DNA from: Oryzomonas sp. | GTDB taxonomy: Bacteria > Desulfobacterota > Desulfuromonadia > Geobacterales > Pseudopelobacteraceae | Direction: 5' to 3' | DNA: 64,000 nucleotides | NCBI GenBank assembly: GCA_031292255.1 | Contig: JARLHN010000018.1 | Coordinates: 62,001-126,000 of the forward strand | Part shown: one piece after another, positions 1 through 10,519 of the stretch | Layout: each line of letters opens with the position of its first letter | How positions within the stretch are numbered: position 1 is the first letter of the stretch | Made by a program: the position numbers and the translations under genes | Notes under the pieces: model-generated | Database searches by the model: none | What the model saw: only the letters and a program-made list of their open reading frames with translations | What the model was told of the DNA's origin: nothing

Positions 1-3000
1 CAAGCTGATATCCCGTGTTTCACCTATCGTTACCAGCGCTATAGGCAGATCGCCAGAAATGCCATAAGGCCACAAACCGGCCTGGCCTTTGCTGTTTCCA
101 GTCATACGCTCACTTTTCGCACGTAAGAGGGGGTTGGGAAACAGCAGGTGGCTTGCCAATTGCTGAAATCTGCGCGCTTCGTCAGCTTGAATATGCATCA
201 TCTGCAACTGCTGCTGGGCAGAGGCCCAGGCAAAATCCATCGCCCGGTTGATCTCATGAGTCTCGCAGTATTTATCCATCAGCAACAGGACTTCCTCGCG
301 GGTTGTCCCTGCGGCGAGCACTTGCGAAAACTGGATGCGTTGGCCAGCTTCCAAAGTAAATTCCCGCCGTAAGCTGAGTATCGGGTCCAGAACAAAACCC
401 TGGCTGCTTCCGAGTTCCTGAACAGCCCCCATGGGATTGGCCAAAGTTCGGCCGCGGCCGATAAAACGCCTCCTGTCGGTTTCAAATTGCCACCCCTCTT
501 CAGACTGGCTGTCATTGTCGTTGTGCTCAAATGTCAAACGGTGGCCAACATACAAAGGCGGATCGCTTTGGCTGCGTGGTCTCCGATAGGCGAGCAGAAC
601 TTGCTGTTCAGGAAGCGCTTCAGTCTGTATGAACAGCTTATTGAAGGCTGGGTGTTGGCGGTCCGCGTTATGAGGCGCCATGGAAAGCTCAACGTAGCTG
701 GTGATGTTGAGCCGGCGGGCACGGTCCGTCCGATTGATCAAGGTAATTCTCCGAATCTCGGCGTCATCTTCCGCCGAAACAATCACCTCTGTTTCGGTAT
801 GCAACCCGAAGTCGTCACGACGGAACACGGCCCGGTCAAGGGCAAAGGTGGCCGAAAACTCCTCTACCTTCCCACCAACCGGTTGCCAGGTGCTGGACCA
901 GACACGCCCCTCATCAAGCTCATGGATATAACAGAAAGTTCCCATTGCATCACAGGTTTGATCCGGCCGCCAGCGGGTAATTTCGCGGCCGGCCCACTGA
1001 CTGTAGCCGCCACCGCTGTTGGTGATCATCAAGCTATACCGGCCATTACTGAGCAGCAGGCTATGGGGAATGGCGGTGTGAGGCGTAGTAAAGGTGCTTT
1101 CTACAGGTGCAATCTGATCATCATCCGCCAATACAGGTTTACTCTGTCGTGTCGAAGTCAAATGAAGCGTAGGAAGATTCGGGATACGTTCCTGAAGCAG
1201 GGCTTCAAAGGCACGCACCCGTGGATCGCCATGAAAGCGGCGCGGAAATGGGTTATCGTCAAGAAAGTTGGTCAATGCCAAGAACGCCATGCCCTGGTGA
1301 TGTGCCATATATGCTTCAATAATCACACCGCGCTTGAGAGTCTGTCTCCCTGGATCACGTTGCGATTGTCGGCTGAAGTCCATTGACTCGTAATAACCGT
1401 AATCTCCAAGTAACCCCATCCCGGCCATTTTTTTCAGATTAGCAACCGTTTTCTTCGGTGCCACGTTCAATGCCAGCAGAGCGGCATAAGGAGCAATGAC
1501 CAGTTGTTCCTCCAACCCGCGTTTCAATCCGAGCGCCGGAACCCCGAAAGCCTTGTACTGATAGGTCTTGTTGAGGTCCAAATTGCCAAAGGCAGATTCG
1601 GAAATACCCCAGGGCACACGCCGAGAGTGACCGTAGGCGATTTGGACCTTAACCGCCTCACAGGCCGCCTTATCCAGTAGTGAGTTGACGAAAGAGTATT
1701 GAAACAAGAGCGGCATCAGGTATTCGAACATGGTTCCGGTCCAACTGAGCAGTATCCGTTGCCGGCCAACAGCGCCATAAGGTCTGCCCAGTGAGAACCA
1801 GTGTTCCAGGGGGACATCGCCCCTGGCAATAGCAACGAAACTTCCAAAACGCGCCTCGCTGGCCAGAAGATCGTAATAGGAACGGTCCAGAACATCCGTG
1901 GAAACATTAAAGCCGATGGCAAACAGTTTGCGTTCCTTGTCATAGAGGAAACGCATGTTCATCCCGGCTGAAAGCTCACGGATACAGGCTATCAGGCGTT
2001 CTGCCAGCCCCAGGGTTTCCCCGGCCAGCCATTGGGCAGTGGCAAAGGCTTCCAGAACTCGGTCGAACCACGGGTCGAGGAGTGCGCTGGCCTGGAAAGG
2101 CACCTCCCGGATTCCTTTAATAATTTGAATCGATTCAATCCTGCCTTGGGCAAGATCGAAGAGAGAAGGTGCCTGGGACTGGTCCTTGCGGATGGCGAGC
2201 AGAAGCGCCGACCCCATCGGTGTAAGCTCAAGCTCGGATTTTTCCGCAAGGATTTCGATCCATGAGAGGTAGCTGTCGCTGTTCCGGCTCCAGGCCAACA
2301 CTTGCTGTTCAAGCTCTGCCGCCCACGGCGAGCCTCCCGCGGCAACGATAACAGAGTTGACATTGACCTGCATCCGCCGTTGTAGACGGAGAAGTTCGAC
2401 GATGTCGGACGGCGGAGCATTCCATTCAGCCAGGAGTTGGTCGAGTGTATGATGAGAAAATCCGGTAATCCTTTCCCGAGATACGATCTGTTTCAGAATT
2501 TCTCCCGTATCAGCCAAACCGACAAAGGCAGTGCCATCCAGGAGTGGGGCGTGAATCAACTCGGCAATCCCTTGCTCCACGCTCCACAGGGCTCCGAGAA
2601 GATTGCCGCTGTCAACGGCGGAGACGTAGCGAGGTTCAAGAGGCGCTAGTGTCTGGATATCGTACCAATTCAAGAGGTGCCCTTCATAACGATCCAGGAG
2701 GCCGATGGTTGCCATGGTTTTGGACAGCTTTTCAATGACTTGGCTAACGGTCTGGTAGCCACGATCATGGGCTGCGAGGATGCTGGTGATCCAGAGGCCG
2801 ATATTAGTCGGGCTGGTTCGAAATGCCAGACGGTTTTGATGGGCGACCTGGTAATTATCGGGTGGCAACCAGGACGTTTCGGCGTTGACAAAGGTAGAGA
2901 AATAGCGCCAGGTTCTTCTGGCTACCTGTCTGAGGAAGTGGCGGTCCTTTGCGGGAAGTTGGCACTTCTTCAATTCAAAGGGACGCAGGTTCAGTAGCCA

Positions 3001-6000
3001 GCCGAGCAGCGGGGAAAAAAACCACAGAACGAGCCAGGGTGCGGCCTGTGGCAGACAGGCCGGCATAAAGCACCAAATTGCCCAGCACATGATTGTACTG
3101 ATTATACTCCCCAAGGTCAGGCTTGCCACGAAGAGTAGTTGCCGGCGGGAGGCGCTCCAATGAGTAGCCTGGGCTGTCCACTCCAGCAAGTTGCGATGTG
3201 AGATCAGGCGGCGGTAGAGGACCCGGACGATTGCATCCAGGGTCACTACTGCCTGGTGTGGCAATAATGCAGCATCGGAGGTCGCCCGCAACAAATCGTG
3301 CAGCATCTTCGACAAGGAGAAGTACTTTAGCCCCTTACGAGTGGTAGCCATGGTAAAGGGCTGCGCCAAGGGGTGAAACAGAAGTTGCATCCCGACTACC
3401 ACCGTAGCGATCCAGCTGAATCTTGGTGAAATGAACCAGGAGCCCATCAGCAGCCCCATACTTGTGGCAGGTAACAAGCTGCGCCGCAGGTTATCCAGGA
3501 TCTTCCAGCGATTGAGCGGGGAAAGCGGGTTGACTTCGCGACCACCTGAAGCGACTAGGACACTGGGGAATATCCACCCCGCTATTTGCCAATCGCCACG
3601 AATCCAGCGATGGGCTCGACTGCTGTAACTCTGGTAACCTTGGGGGAAGTCATCGTAGAGTTCAATATCACTGGCCAGCCCCACCCGGACATGGGCACCC
3701 TCGATCAGGTCATGGCTCAACACCCACTCTTCGGGGAATCGTCCCGACAGTACGCGACTGAAGGCACGAACGTCGTAGATCCCCTTGCCATGGTACGACC
3801 CCTCACGGCATAAATCCTGATAGACATCCGAGACCGCCTGGGTATAGGGATCTATGCCGACCGCATCGCTGAAAAGCCTGCTGAAGACCGAAGCGCTCGT
3901 GCTCGAAAGGGTTGGGCTCACTCGCGGCTGGATGATAGTGTAGCCGGCAGTGACAGCACCGGCCGCATCGAAGCGTGGTTGGTTGAGTGGGTGCGCCAGG
4001 GTTTCGACAAGTCGGCGGGCTGTGGCGTGAGGCAACTGGGTGTCGCTGTCCAGGGTAATGATGAAGCGAATGTCCGCCAACTGATCCTGGTTTCCCACGT
4101 AGACAATGTTCGGTGCGCTTTTGGACCGCGTGCCGTCAATCAGTTGGTTTAGTTCCTCCAGCTTTCCCCGTTTGCGCTCCCATCCGATAAATTTCTGTTC
4201 GGATTCGCTCCAGGTGCGGTCTCGATGGAAGAGGAAAAAACGATCACTGCCATGGCGTTGATTGAGCTCTGCCAGAGAATTGCACGCTGTCTGGAGCAGC
4301 AGGGCGTCTTCTTCACGTGAAAGCGTAACTGAATCGACGTAATCCGAGAAAAGACTGAAGAGCAGATTTGCTTCCTTGTTGGCCAGGTAGCGGATCTCCA
4401 GTTTCTCCACCTCATTACGGATTATCTCAACATTCACCAGCATCATCGGCACGACTACCAGGGTGCGGAAAGCATCGGGAATCCCCCCATCTTCGAAATC
4501 CATCTTGGGCAAAGGCCGGGGCGGTAGAAATCGCGTGAGCAAATAATTGAGCACCTCAATCGCCAGCTGACTGACCGGAATCAGCAGGAGCAGCACCAGT
4601 CCAAAGGCGATAGTGAGTGGTGGCCAAGTCTGGTTATAGTAATTGATAAGACAAAGAATAAGAGCGGAAAAACCGGCGATTGATAACACGTAGACAGCTG
4701 CATGATGATAATAGATCCATTCCAGGAAGCGGTAGCGTTTAGCTTCACGGCATGCGAACATCTGGGCCAGCTCAGCCCGCCCTTCATCAACCAGCCACGT
4801 GCCGACATGGCTGAGCCGATCATCGGTTGTTGCTTCACGTTGGGACTGAGTTGCCAATGTGATGACGCGCTCCGCAATCAGTTTTTCACTCTTGCCGGAT
4901 CTCTGGGCCAACTCTTCGATTGCCCGGCGGCAACGGTCGCGACTTGCAAAATCCATGTTGGGATAGATCCCGGATGGATCGGAGCGCAAAATATGCTCCA
5001 CCCGACTGAGCTTCTCGAAGATATCCCGCCAGTCCAGCAGGGCTAGCTGGCGCAAACTTGTAAACGCATTACCGCAGGAGAGCTGCTCTCTGGCCTGTCG
5101 GTTTTGCTCGCGCAGGATGAGGTCGTTCAGAAGGGTTTTAAGCGTGCGTTCAAGCCAGTTCTTAACTGGTGCCAATGCAGCAGCCTCGTCGTAAAGTAGA
5201 CCTACCAACTGCGTACCGAAATATGGACTGGGATTCGGCTCCGCTTTTGCAAGTTCTGCCAGGATTGCAAAAAGTTGGTTGGAATCGCGTCGATTGGCGA
5301 CGATCAATCGGTTCGCCCAGAAATCGGCCAACTGGCGCTCACGCAGATTCGTCAGGGCGGTGACGGCCAGACTTTGGATGCTTTCTATAAGCGCGATGCG
5401 CAGCATCTGGGGGATTGCCCAGAGTTCGCCGATCGTCAGGGTGCGCACCGATTGGTGGGCCTCGATGAATGCCAGGATATTTTCCCGGTCCAGACGCAGT
5501 TCCGTATGGGAGACGAGATTCTTGGCCAGTGCATAGATACAGGGTAACCCATGGTAGGGATCAGAAGCCAGAATGGGCAACTGCCGGTAAAAACGTTGGG
5601 GAAGATTCAACAACACATCGCGAACGTTCCCCTCAAGTATGTATTCGTTGTCGAGGATCCAATCGGCGGCTGGAGTCGCATTCTGTTCCAAACGGCTTGC
5701 CACAGTGAGATCCTCGCAAACCAGACGGCTCCATTGACGAGATTGTTTAAGGCGCTTGAGCAGTTTGGCGGTATGCGGCGGCCTTGGGTCAACCTGCTGC
5801 TCGCCAGCGTGGCGCCGGGCATGTTCCTGGATCTGTGCCGGGGAGAGCTTTACCGAGGGCCCCCGCGCCTCTACCCGCCTCTCGCGCCTGGGATGCATGA
5901 CGAACAGCGCCGGCGGGATATCAGTACCCTCCCGCAGCATGGCCACCGGACGCTGTAAGGATTCGACCGGCGCCTGGAGGATCAGGACGGATTCCCCGGA

Positions 6001-6369
6001 CACGAGCCAACGGGCATGATCGCGCATGACCTGGGGCTCAACGCCGCATCGGGAGCGCCGCAGCCAGAGGAGAGCGGCCAGGGCGCCAATTGCGGCGCCT
6101 GCCAGGGGAGCGAAAATACCCCAGGCCGGAAACGATTGCGGCCAGGGCAGGAGCAGGGCAACAACCCTACCGATCACACCGCACAGGCAGGCGGCCAGGA
6201 CAACCCCGAGGGCGCGGCGCCGGAGGAATGGGTCGGCGATATGCACCTTGCCGTCCAACCCCTTATGCACCAGGGCAATGCGGCTTAAGCCCTGCCGTGT
6301 CAGTTCCCGGAGAGATCTCCGGGCTTCATCGTACTTTGCGAAATAACCAATGAGGGTGCCGACGTTCAC
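1..6369 (-). CDS. Cyclic beta-1,2-glucan synthase-like protein (GT84/GH94), 3' end beyond window
   Basis: This reading frame is open from a GTG at 6369 to the left edge, giving about 2,120 residues of a family that usually reaches about 2,800. I checked that the frame is the same near 6369, 4050, 2040 and 30. The GTG follows AAAGGA at good spacing and an in-frame TAA lies two codons upstream. Two membrane segments sit near residues 55-105. The glycosyltransferase core has DSDTQLP at about residue 774, then a membrane block near 1060-1120, a glycoamylase-like domain (SWTGTMFEYL near 1540) and the start of a GH94 phosphorylase-type module from about 1745. Known family members (NdvB/ChvB) polymerise UDP-glucose into periplasmic cyclic beta-glucan at the inner membrane and trim the chain with the GH94 part. 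The exact linkage made here is inferred from family only. No partner gene is visible. Confidence 0.9.
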   Translation of the reverse strand, partial: MNVGTLIGYFAKYDEARRSLRELTRQGLSRIALVHKGLDGKVHIADPFLRRRALGVVLAACLCGVIGRVVALLLPWPQSFPAWGIFAPLAGAAIGALAALLWLRRSRCGVEPQVMRDHARWLVSGESVLILQAPVESLQRPVAMLREGTDIPPALFVMHPRRERRVEARGPSVKLSPAQIQEHARRHAGEQQVDPRPPHTAKLLKRLKQSRQWSRLVCEDLTVASRLEQNATPAADWILDNEYILEGNVRDVLLNLPQRFYRQLPILASDPYHGLPCIYALAKNLVSHTELRLDRENILAFIEAHQSVRTLTIGELWAIPQMLRIALIESIQSLAVTALTNLRERQLADFWANRLIVANRRDSNQLFAILAELAKAEPNPSPYFGTQLVGLLYDEAAALAPVKNWLERTLKTLLNDLILREQNRQAREQLSCGNAFTSLRQLALLDWRDIFEKLSRVEHILRSDPSGIYPNMDFASRDRCRRAIEELAQRSGKSEKLIAERVITLATQSQREATTDDRLSHVGTWLVDEGRAELAQMFACREAKRYRFLEWIYYHHAAVYVLSIAGFSALILCLINYYNQTWPPLTIAFGLVLLLLIPVSQLAIEVLNYLLTRFLPPRPLPKMDFEDGGIPDAFRTLVVVPMMLVNVEIIRNEVEKLEIRYLANKEANLLFSLFSDYVDSVTLSREEDALLLQTACNSLAELNQRHGSDRFFLFHRDRTWSESEQKFIGWERKRGKLEELNQLIDGTRSKSAPNIVYVGNQDQLADIRFIITLDSDTQLPHATARRLVETLAHPLNQPRFDAAGAVTAGYTIIQPRVSPTLSSTSASVFSRLFSDAVGIDPYTQAVSDVYQDLCREGSYHGKGIYDVRAFSRVLSGRFPEEWVLSHDLIEGAHVRVGLASDIELYDDFPQGYQSYSSRAHRWIRGDWQIAGWIFPSVLVASGGREVNPLSPLNRWKILDNLRRSLLPATSMGLLMGSWFISPRFSWIATVVVGMQLLFHPLAQPFTMATTRKGLKYFSLSKMLHDLLRATSDAALLPHQAVVTLDAIVRVLYRRLISHRNLLEWTAQATHWSASRRQLLFVASLTLGSIISTIMCWAIWCFMPACLPQAAPWLVLWFFSPLLGWLLNLRPFELKKCQLPAKDRHFLRQVARRTWRYFSTFVNAETSWLPPDNYQVAHQNRLAFRTSPTNIGLWITSILAAHDRGYQTVSQVIEKLSKTMATIGLLDRYEGHLLNWYDIQTLAPLEPRYVSAVDSGNLLGALWSVEQGIAELIHAPLLDGTAFVGLADTGEILKQIVSRERITGFSHHTLDQLLAEWNAPPSDIVELLRLQRRMQVNVNSVIVAAGGSPWAAELEQQVLAWSRNSDSYLSWIEILAEKSELELTPMGSALLLAIRKDQSQAPSLFDLAQGRIESIQIIKGIREVPFQASALLDPWFDRVLEAFATAQWLAGETLGLAERLIACIRELSAGMNMRFLYDKERKLFAIGFNVSTDVLDRSYYDLLASEARFGSFVAIARGDVPLEHWFSLGRPYGAVGRQRILLSWTGTMFEYLMPLLFQYSFVNSLLDKAACEAVKVQIAYGHSRRVPWGISESAFGNLDLNKTYQYKAFGVPALGLKRGLEEQLVIAPYAALLALNVAPKKTVANLKKMAGMGLLGDYGYYESMDFSRQSQRDPGRQTLKRGVIIEAYMAHHQGMAFLALTNFLDDNPFPRRFHGDPRVRAFEALLQERIPNLPTLHLTSTRQSKPVLADDDQIAPVESTFTTPHTAIPHSLLLSNGRYSLMITNSGGGYSQWAGREITRWRPDQTCDAMGTFCYIHELDEGRVWSSTWQPVGGKVEEFSATFALDRAVFRRDDFGLHTETEVIVSAEDDAEIRRITLINRTDRARRLNITSYVELSMAPHNADRQHPAFNKLFIQTEALPEQQVLLAYRRPRSQSDPPLYVGHRLTFEHNDNDSQSEEGWQFETDRRRFIGRGRTLANPMGAVQELGSSQGFVLDPILSLRREFTLEAGQRIQFSQVLAAGTTREEVLLLMDKYCETHEINRAMDFAWASAQQQLQMMHIQADEARRFQQLASHLLFPNPLLRAKSERMTGNSKGQAGLWPYGISGDLPIALVTIGETRDISL

Positions 6370-6406
6370 AATTTAATCCTTTGCTTGACTGCGTTTTCCG
6401 AGCGCC

Positions 6407-6523
6407 CGGCCATGGTGAAGGATTTCACGTGACAGTAGGTTCAGAAAGGAACCGTGCGGACCGTTCCAGGGAATTGGGCTGAGGGGTGGCTGGAGATGAC
6501 CGGAATAAAGAGGGGGACAAAAT
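6407..6523. repeat. Non-coding direct repeat, copy 1
   Basis: About 115 bases closely resemble 6832-6943 in the same orientation. The shared core runs from CGGCCATG through TTTCACGTGACAGTAGG and AGAAAGGAACCGTGCGGACC to the purine-rich tail. GGAAC and GTTCC inside the core can pair around a 10-base loop. It lies just upstream of the glucan synthase start and no reading frame is conserved between the copies. Confidence 0.7.
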
Positions 6524-6831
6524 GACTGAGAGAAAGATATCGCGTGAAAGGTTAGTAGGGTAAGTCTACTCTGTTGTTGGGTATATAGCCAGGTATATTA
6601 CTATCAAAGACCCGTTGTTGGACAGTGGCATCTAAGGTTCATGTGGACATGAGAACCTTGGAAGCTGAGGACGACGGGGAAAATGGACTCCCTGCTTTCA
6701 AATAGCCGGGTATGGCGCATGTTCCGATTCGATGATATAAGAATAACAGAAAAGGCAACATGTGCAATTGGCGCCCCTCGCGAAGGCCCGGAAACCGGAA
6801 CAGCCAAGCGCCGTTGTGGGCCTGACCGTTT

Positions 6832-6943
6832 CGGCCATGTTGGGGAATTTCACGTGACAGTAGGACCAGAAAGGAACCGTGCGGACCGTTCCAGGGGATG
6901 GGACTGGGAGGTGGAGGGAGATAACCGAAAACAAAAAGGGTGA
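6832..6943. repeat. Non-coding direct repeat, copy 2
   Basis: This is the second copy of the repeat at 6407-6523, with most differences in the first 15 and last 40 bases. The 308 bases between the copies (6524-6831) hold no convincing gene. The copy ends about 20 bases beyond the 3' end of the small gene at 6967-7233. Confidence 0.7.
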
Positions 6944-6966
6944 CCTGCTCGATTCAATGGTGATGA

Positions 6967-7233
6967 TTATTTGACTTTATCAGCCCAACAATGTTTCGTT
7001 TCATCCCATTCTCCAGATCTGACATTCCTGATATAATGCTCCATGAAATTGATGTCCTCGTCATCATCTTTAGGCAGCAAATCAGAATTTGTGTTGAAAT
7101 AATCTGCAACATAAGCACAGAAGTCGTAAAATCCAGTGTACTCCAAAGGGGCGCCTTTCCCCTCGACGACCATTTTTACCGTTGATTTCCTGTCGTACGA
7201 TTCTAACTGTTCATACCGCTTTAAATCAGGCAT
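6967..7233 (-). CDS. Small protein of unknown function, 88 aa
   Basis: The ORF begins with ATG after a good ribosome-binding site (AAGGAG, five bases before the start). It encodes an acidic soluble protein without signal peptide or membrane segment. A DDDEDIN stretch lies near residue 58 and WDETKHCW near 76. I do not recognise the family. It stands alone, divergent from the MFS gene and separated from the glucan synthase by the repeat pair. The clean start and even codon use make it a likely real gene. Confidence 0.6.
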   Translation of the reverse strand: MPDLKRYEQLESYDRKSTVKMVVEGKGAPLEYTGFYDFCAYVADYFNTNSDLLPKDDDEDINFMEHYIRNVRSGEWDETKHCWADKVK

Positions 7234-7372
7234 AAAGACTCCTTCGGGTTGGGGTTGGGTTCCCTCTTATTGACAAGTATATATGCAAAAAAACATGTTA
7301 CAATAACGCAACAGGATGTTGATGTCGGGCCTCGTCCACAATACCAAAGGAACACGGGATGTTGGGATTTTA

Positions 7373-8749
7373 ATGATAACACCAGCCGCCATTTCTTTCA
7401 CTATAAATACTTCCGGAATAAAGACCTTGCTGCGGGCGTTACGCTCCAGAAACTATCGGCTCTTTGTGACGGGTCAAAGCATCTCCCTGGTTGGCACATG
7501 GATGCAACAGGTCGCCATGAGTTGGTTGGTATACCGTATAACCGGCTCTGCCTTCCTGCTCGGAGTTGTCGGGTTTACCAGCCAGATTCCGACCTTTCTT
7601 CTCGCTCCTGTAGCCGGTGTACTGGCAGACCGGTGGAACCGACGACGATTGCTGATGATTACCCAGGCCCTCGCCATGTTTCAGGCCGCATTACTGGCTA
7701 TGGCCGTCTTCTCCGGCGTTGTCCAGGTCTGGCATATTGTCGTACTAAGCCTGCTTCTTGGCATCGTTAACGCATTTGATATCCCAATACGGCAGTCCTT
7801 TGTCGTTGAGATGGTCTCTCACCGTGAAGACCTTGGCAATGCGATTGCCCTGAATTCTTCCATGGTGAATGGCGCTCGACTTATCGGCCCTACCATTGCC
7901 GGGCTTCTGGTTGCTTCCGTGGGTGAGGGGGTTTGCTTTATTCTCAACAGCGCCAGTTACCTGGCGGTGTTGATTGCACTCGCCGCTATGCGTCTGGACC
8001 CGATCAGTCACCATTTACAGCAACGGCGGAACGTTTTTCATGAACTTCAAGAAGGCTTCGCCTATGTCATAAAATTCGGGCCTATCAGGAGCATTTTGTT
8101 GCTGATCGCCCTTGTCAGCCTGACGGGGATGCCATATACGGTTCTCGTGCCTGTTTTCGCAAAGGAAATTCTTCATGGCGGCGCCCATACTTTCGGCTTT
8201 CTCATGACGGCGGCCGGATGCGGGGCCTTGGCCGGTACAGTCTACCTCGCTTCTCGCAAAACCGTCGTCGGTCTTGGCAAGCTCATCGTTTATGCCACAG
8301 TACTGTTTGCCGCCGGTATAGCCGCATTTGCAGTATCGAGTAATCTCCTCTTCTCGCTGGCAGCCCTGGTCGTTGCCGGATGTGGGGCCATGATGCTGGT
8401 CGCGTCCTGCAATACGATTCTTCAAACAATTCTTGAGGAAAACAAAAGAGGCCGTGTCATGAGTTTTTTCACCGTAGCATTCATGGGGATGGCTCCTTTT
8501 GGCAGTTTTGGTGCCGGGACAATGGCCGGCATTATTGGCCCTCGCGATACCATTTTGATCGGTTCGGCTTGTTGTCTCGTCGGAGCGGCACTATTTGCAA
8601 GGCAGCTTCCGAATATCAGGGAACAAGTGCGGCCGATATATGTCAAAATGGGGATCATTAAGGAAGTTGCTCAAGGAATTGAGTCTGCAGTCGAACAGCC
8701 GGCACTACGGGAAGAGGAGGAAGAACGCCGGGATACGGATGCGAAATGA
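7373..8749 (+). CDS. MFS transporter, DHA3/MFS_3 type exporter
   Basis: This is a 458-residue membrane protein of the major facilitator superfamily, closest in pattern to the EntS-like MFS_3 group. The N-terminus (RALRSRNYRLFVTGQSISL) is the usual opening of that group. The loop 2/3 motif follows as GVLADRWNRRRLL, and about twelve hydrophobic segments run to residue 420, followed by a charged tail rich in Glu and Arg. Such proteins export small molecules such as siderophores or drugs using proton motive force; the substrate cannot be told here. I prefer ATG 7373 (GGGATTTTA upstream) to an in-frame ATG at 7316 because family members begin just before the first helix. It is monocistronic. Confidence 0.85.
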   Translation: MITPAAISFTINTSGIKTLLRALRSRNYRLFVTGQSISLVGTWMQQVAMSWLVYRITGSAFLLGVVGFTSQIPTFLLAPVAGVLADRWNRRRLLMITQALAMFQAALLAMAVFSGVVQVWHIVVLSLLLGIVNAFDIPIRQSFVVEMVSHREDLGNAIALNSSMVNGARLIGPTIAGLLVASVGEGVCFILNSASYLAVLIALAAMRLDPISHHLQQRRNVFHELQEGFAYVIKFGPIRSILLLIALVSLTGMPYTVLVPVFAKEILHGGAHTFGFLMTAAGCGALAGTVYLASRKTVVGLGKLIVYATVLFAAGIAAFAVSSNLLFSLAALVVAGCGAMMLVASCNTILQTILEENKRGRVMSFFTVAFMGMAPFGSFGAGTMAGIIGPRDTILIGSACCLVGAALFARQLPNIREQVRPIYVKMGIIKEVAQGIESAVEQPALREEEEERRDTDAK

Positions 8750-9324
8750 TTTTATCGAGATACTTCTTCCAGAACATCGGCGATTCAACATGAGATACTG
8801 ATGGGCCATATTTATCAATTACTTGAACCTTATTTCTCGGCTGATTTTCGTTTGAAGACGTTCCGCAGAATGCATTAAACACCAAGCTTTTGATCACGTT
8901 TAGTCAAGGCGTTGGTCGCTAATCAAGTTGTTCGAGTCCGTACCGAGTCCCCGAGTGTGACGCTCAGCAAAACTTTTTCACTCACAATTTCAGATTCCTG
9001 ATGAATCCGAGTAAGAAGAACTATCCAAGAACGGAGTATCTATTCCAGAGACTCTCTTGCTATATTTGAGACAGACTGAGAATCCGCCGCATCTGCAATA
9101 CAATCTTGGCACCATTTACCTGTTTTAACGTGTTGAATTTTCTCGCAGGCTGCGTTACAAAATGTGGTAGATAGTCTTTTCTGCCGAAATATTGAAACAA
9201 TTGACAGAATAGATATTGTCGTTTTATTCGCCGAACAAATATGAAAGCGCTGGGCGAAAGTAGCCGATACGCGGGCGGCCCTGAAGCAAGAATAGATGGC
9301 TGCACTGGAAAGGAAGAACTGACC
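8750..9324. other. Intergenic, no supported gene
   Basis: The 575 bases are fairly AT-rich. Short frames on both strands carry no recognisable motif or good ribosome-binding site. The long upstream extension of the next gene (from ATG 9241) lacks family similarity. Confidence 0.4.
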
Positions 9325-10299
9325 TTGGGAGATGTTATTATTTATCAGGCCGATAATGGCCAAACCAGCCTTCAGGTTCACCTCGACCTAGAGACCGTCT
9401 GGCTTTCGCTCAATCAGATGGCTGATCTTTTCAGTCGCGACAAATCGGTTATCTCCCGGCATCTGCACAATGTTTTCCGGGAAGGAGAACTTACCCACGA
9501 TTCAGTTGTTGCAAAATTTGCAACAACTGCCGCAGACGGTAAAACGTACCAAGTTGAATATTTCAACCTCGATGTCATCATCTCCGTTGGCTACCGGGTT
9601 AAATCCCAGCAAGGCACCCGCTTCCGCCAGTGGGCAACTCAGGTTCTGCGCTCACATATCGTCAACGGCTATACGGTCAACGAGCAGCGGTTGCGCGAAC
9701 AGACTGACAAGCTAACCGAAATGCACCAAGCCATGGAACTACTGGCTCGCACACTTGCCAATCAGGAATTGGTCAGCGAAACCGGCAAGGATGTGCTGGG
9801 GGTCATCACCGACTACGCCTATGCCCTGGCGCTTTTGGACCGATACGACCACGGCACCCTGGCAATTGAGGGAACCACTCTACAAGAGCCGCATGTCTTC
9901 GGTTACGACGAAGCAATTGGCATTGTGGCAACCATGAAAGGTGAGTTCGACGGCCTATTCGGCATTGAGAAAGACCAGGGATTCAAAAGCGCCATCGGGG
10001 CCATCTACCAAACCTTCGGGGGCGATGAACTTTACCCCAGTGTTGAGGAAAAGGGGGCAAACCTCCTCTACTTCGTCATCAAGAACCACGCATTCAGCGA
10101 TGGTAACAAAAGAATTGCCGCCGCCTTGTTCATCTACTTCCTTGGTATGAATGGCATCCTCTACCGCCTTGACGGCAGCAAGCGGCTGGCCGACAACGCA
10201 TTGGTGGCCTTGACGCTCCTCATCGCCGAGAGCCGACCCGACGAAAAAGACACCATTGTCAAAGTTGTTGTGAATCTTATTAATCGTAAAAACGACTGA
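9325..10299 (+). CDS. RhuM-type protein fused to a Doc/Fic domain
   Basis: The N-terminal half (about residues 5-150) is a RhuM/virulence-protein domain, recognisable by VWLSLNQMADLF, the KSVISRHLHNVF stretch and the GYRVKSQQGTRFRQWAT motif. The C-terminal half is a Doc-like Fic domain with HAFSDGNKRIAAALFIYFL, which keeps the HxFxDxNKR catalytic loop. Family knowledge: Fic proteins AMPylate targets, and Doc phosphorylates EF-Tu as a toxin. Such fusions are found in accessory regions and are thought to act in defence or toxin-antitoxin settings; the activity here is inferred. A TTG at 9325 preceded by AAGGAAG fits the usual family start better than ATG 9241, which would add 28 unrelated residues. 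No adjacent antitoxin gene is seen. Confidence 0.85.
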   Translation: MGDVIIYQADNGQTSLQVHLDLETVWLSLNQMADLFSRDKSVISRHLHNVFREGELTHDSVVAKFATTAADGKTYQVEYFNLDVIISVGYRVKSQQGTRFRQWATQVLRSHIVNGYTVNEQRLREQTDKLTEMHQAMELLARTLANQELVSETGKDVLGVITDYAYALALLDRYDHGTLAIEGTTLQEPHVFGYDEAIGIVATMKGEFDGLFGIEKDQGFKSAIGAIYQTFGGDELYPSVEEKGANLLYFVIKNHAFSDGNKRIAAALFIYFLGMNGILYRLDGSKRLADNALVALTLLIAESRPDEKDTIVKVVVNLINRKND

Positions 10300-10519
10300 G
10301 AGTAGAATTTTTCGTTAGGGATTGAATCAATATAACGAGAGAGGTCTTGACGCGAGCGTTAAGCAATCTATTTTTTTAACGAGCTGTTCGATAAATATCA
10401 GGAGTTAAGCGCTGACCAAAACGAGACAATCTAATACGCCACAAAAACTATGTAACCATATATTATTACAAGTTTTATTACATCTTGCACTTCTGCCGGA
10501 AATAAAAATACAAAAGTAA

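Noticed and set aside
8658-8897. 79-aa minus-strand frame
   Set aside because: It overlaps the end of the MFS gene and has no supporting motif.
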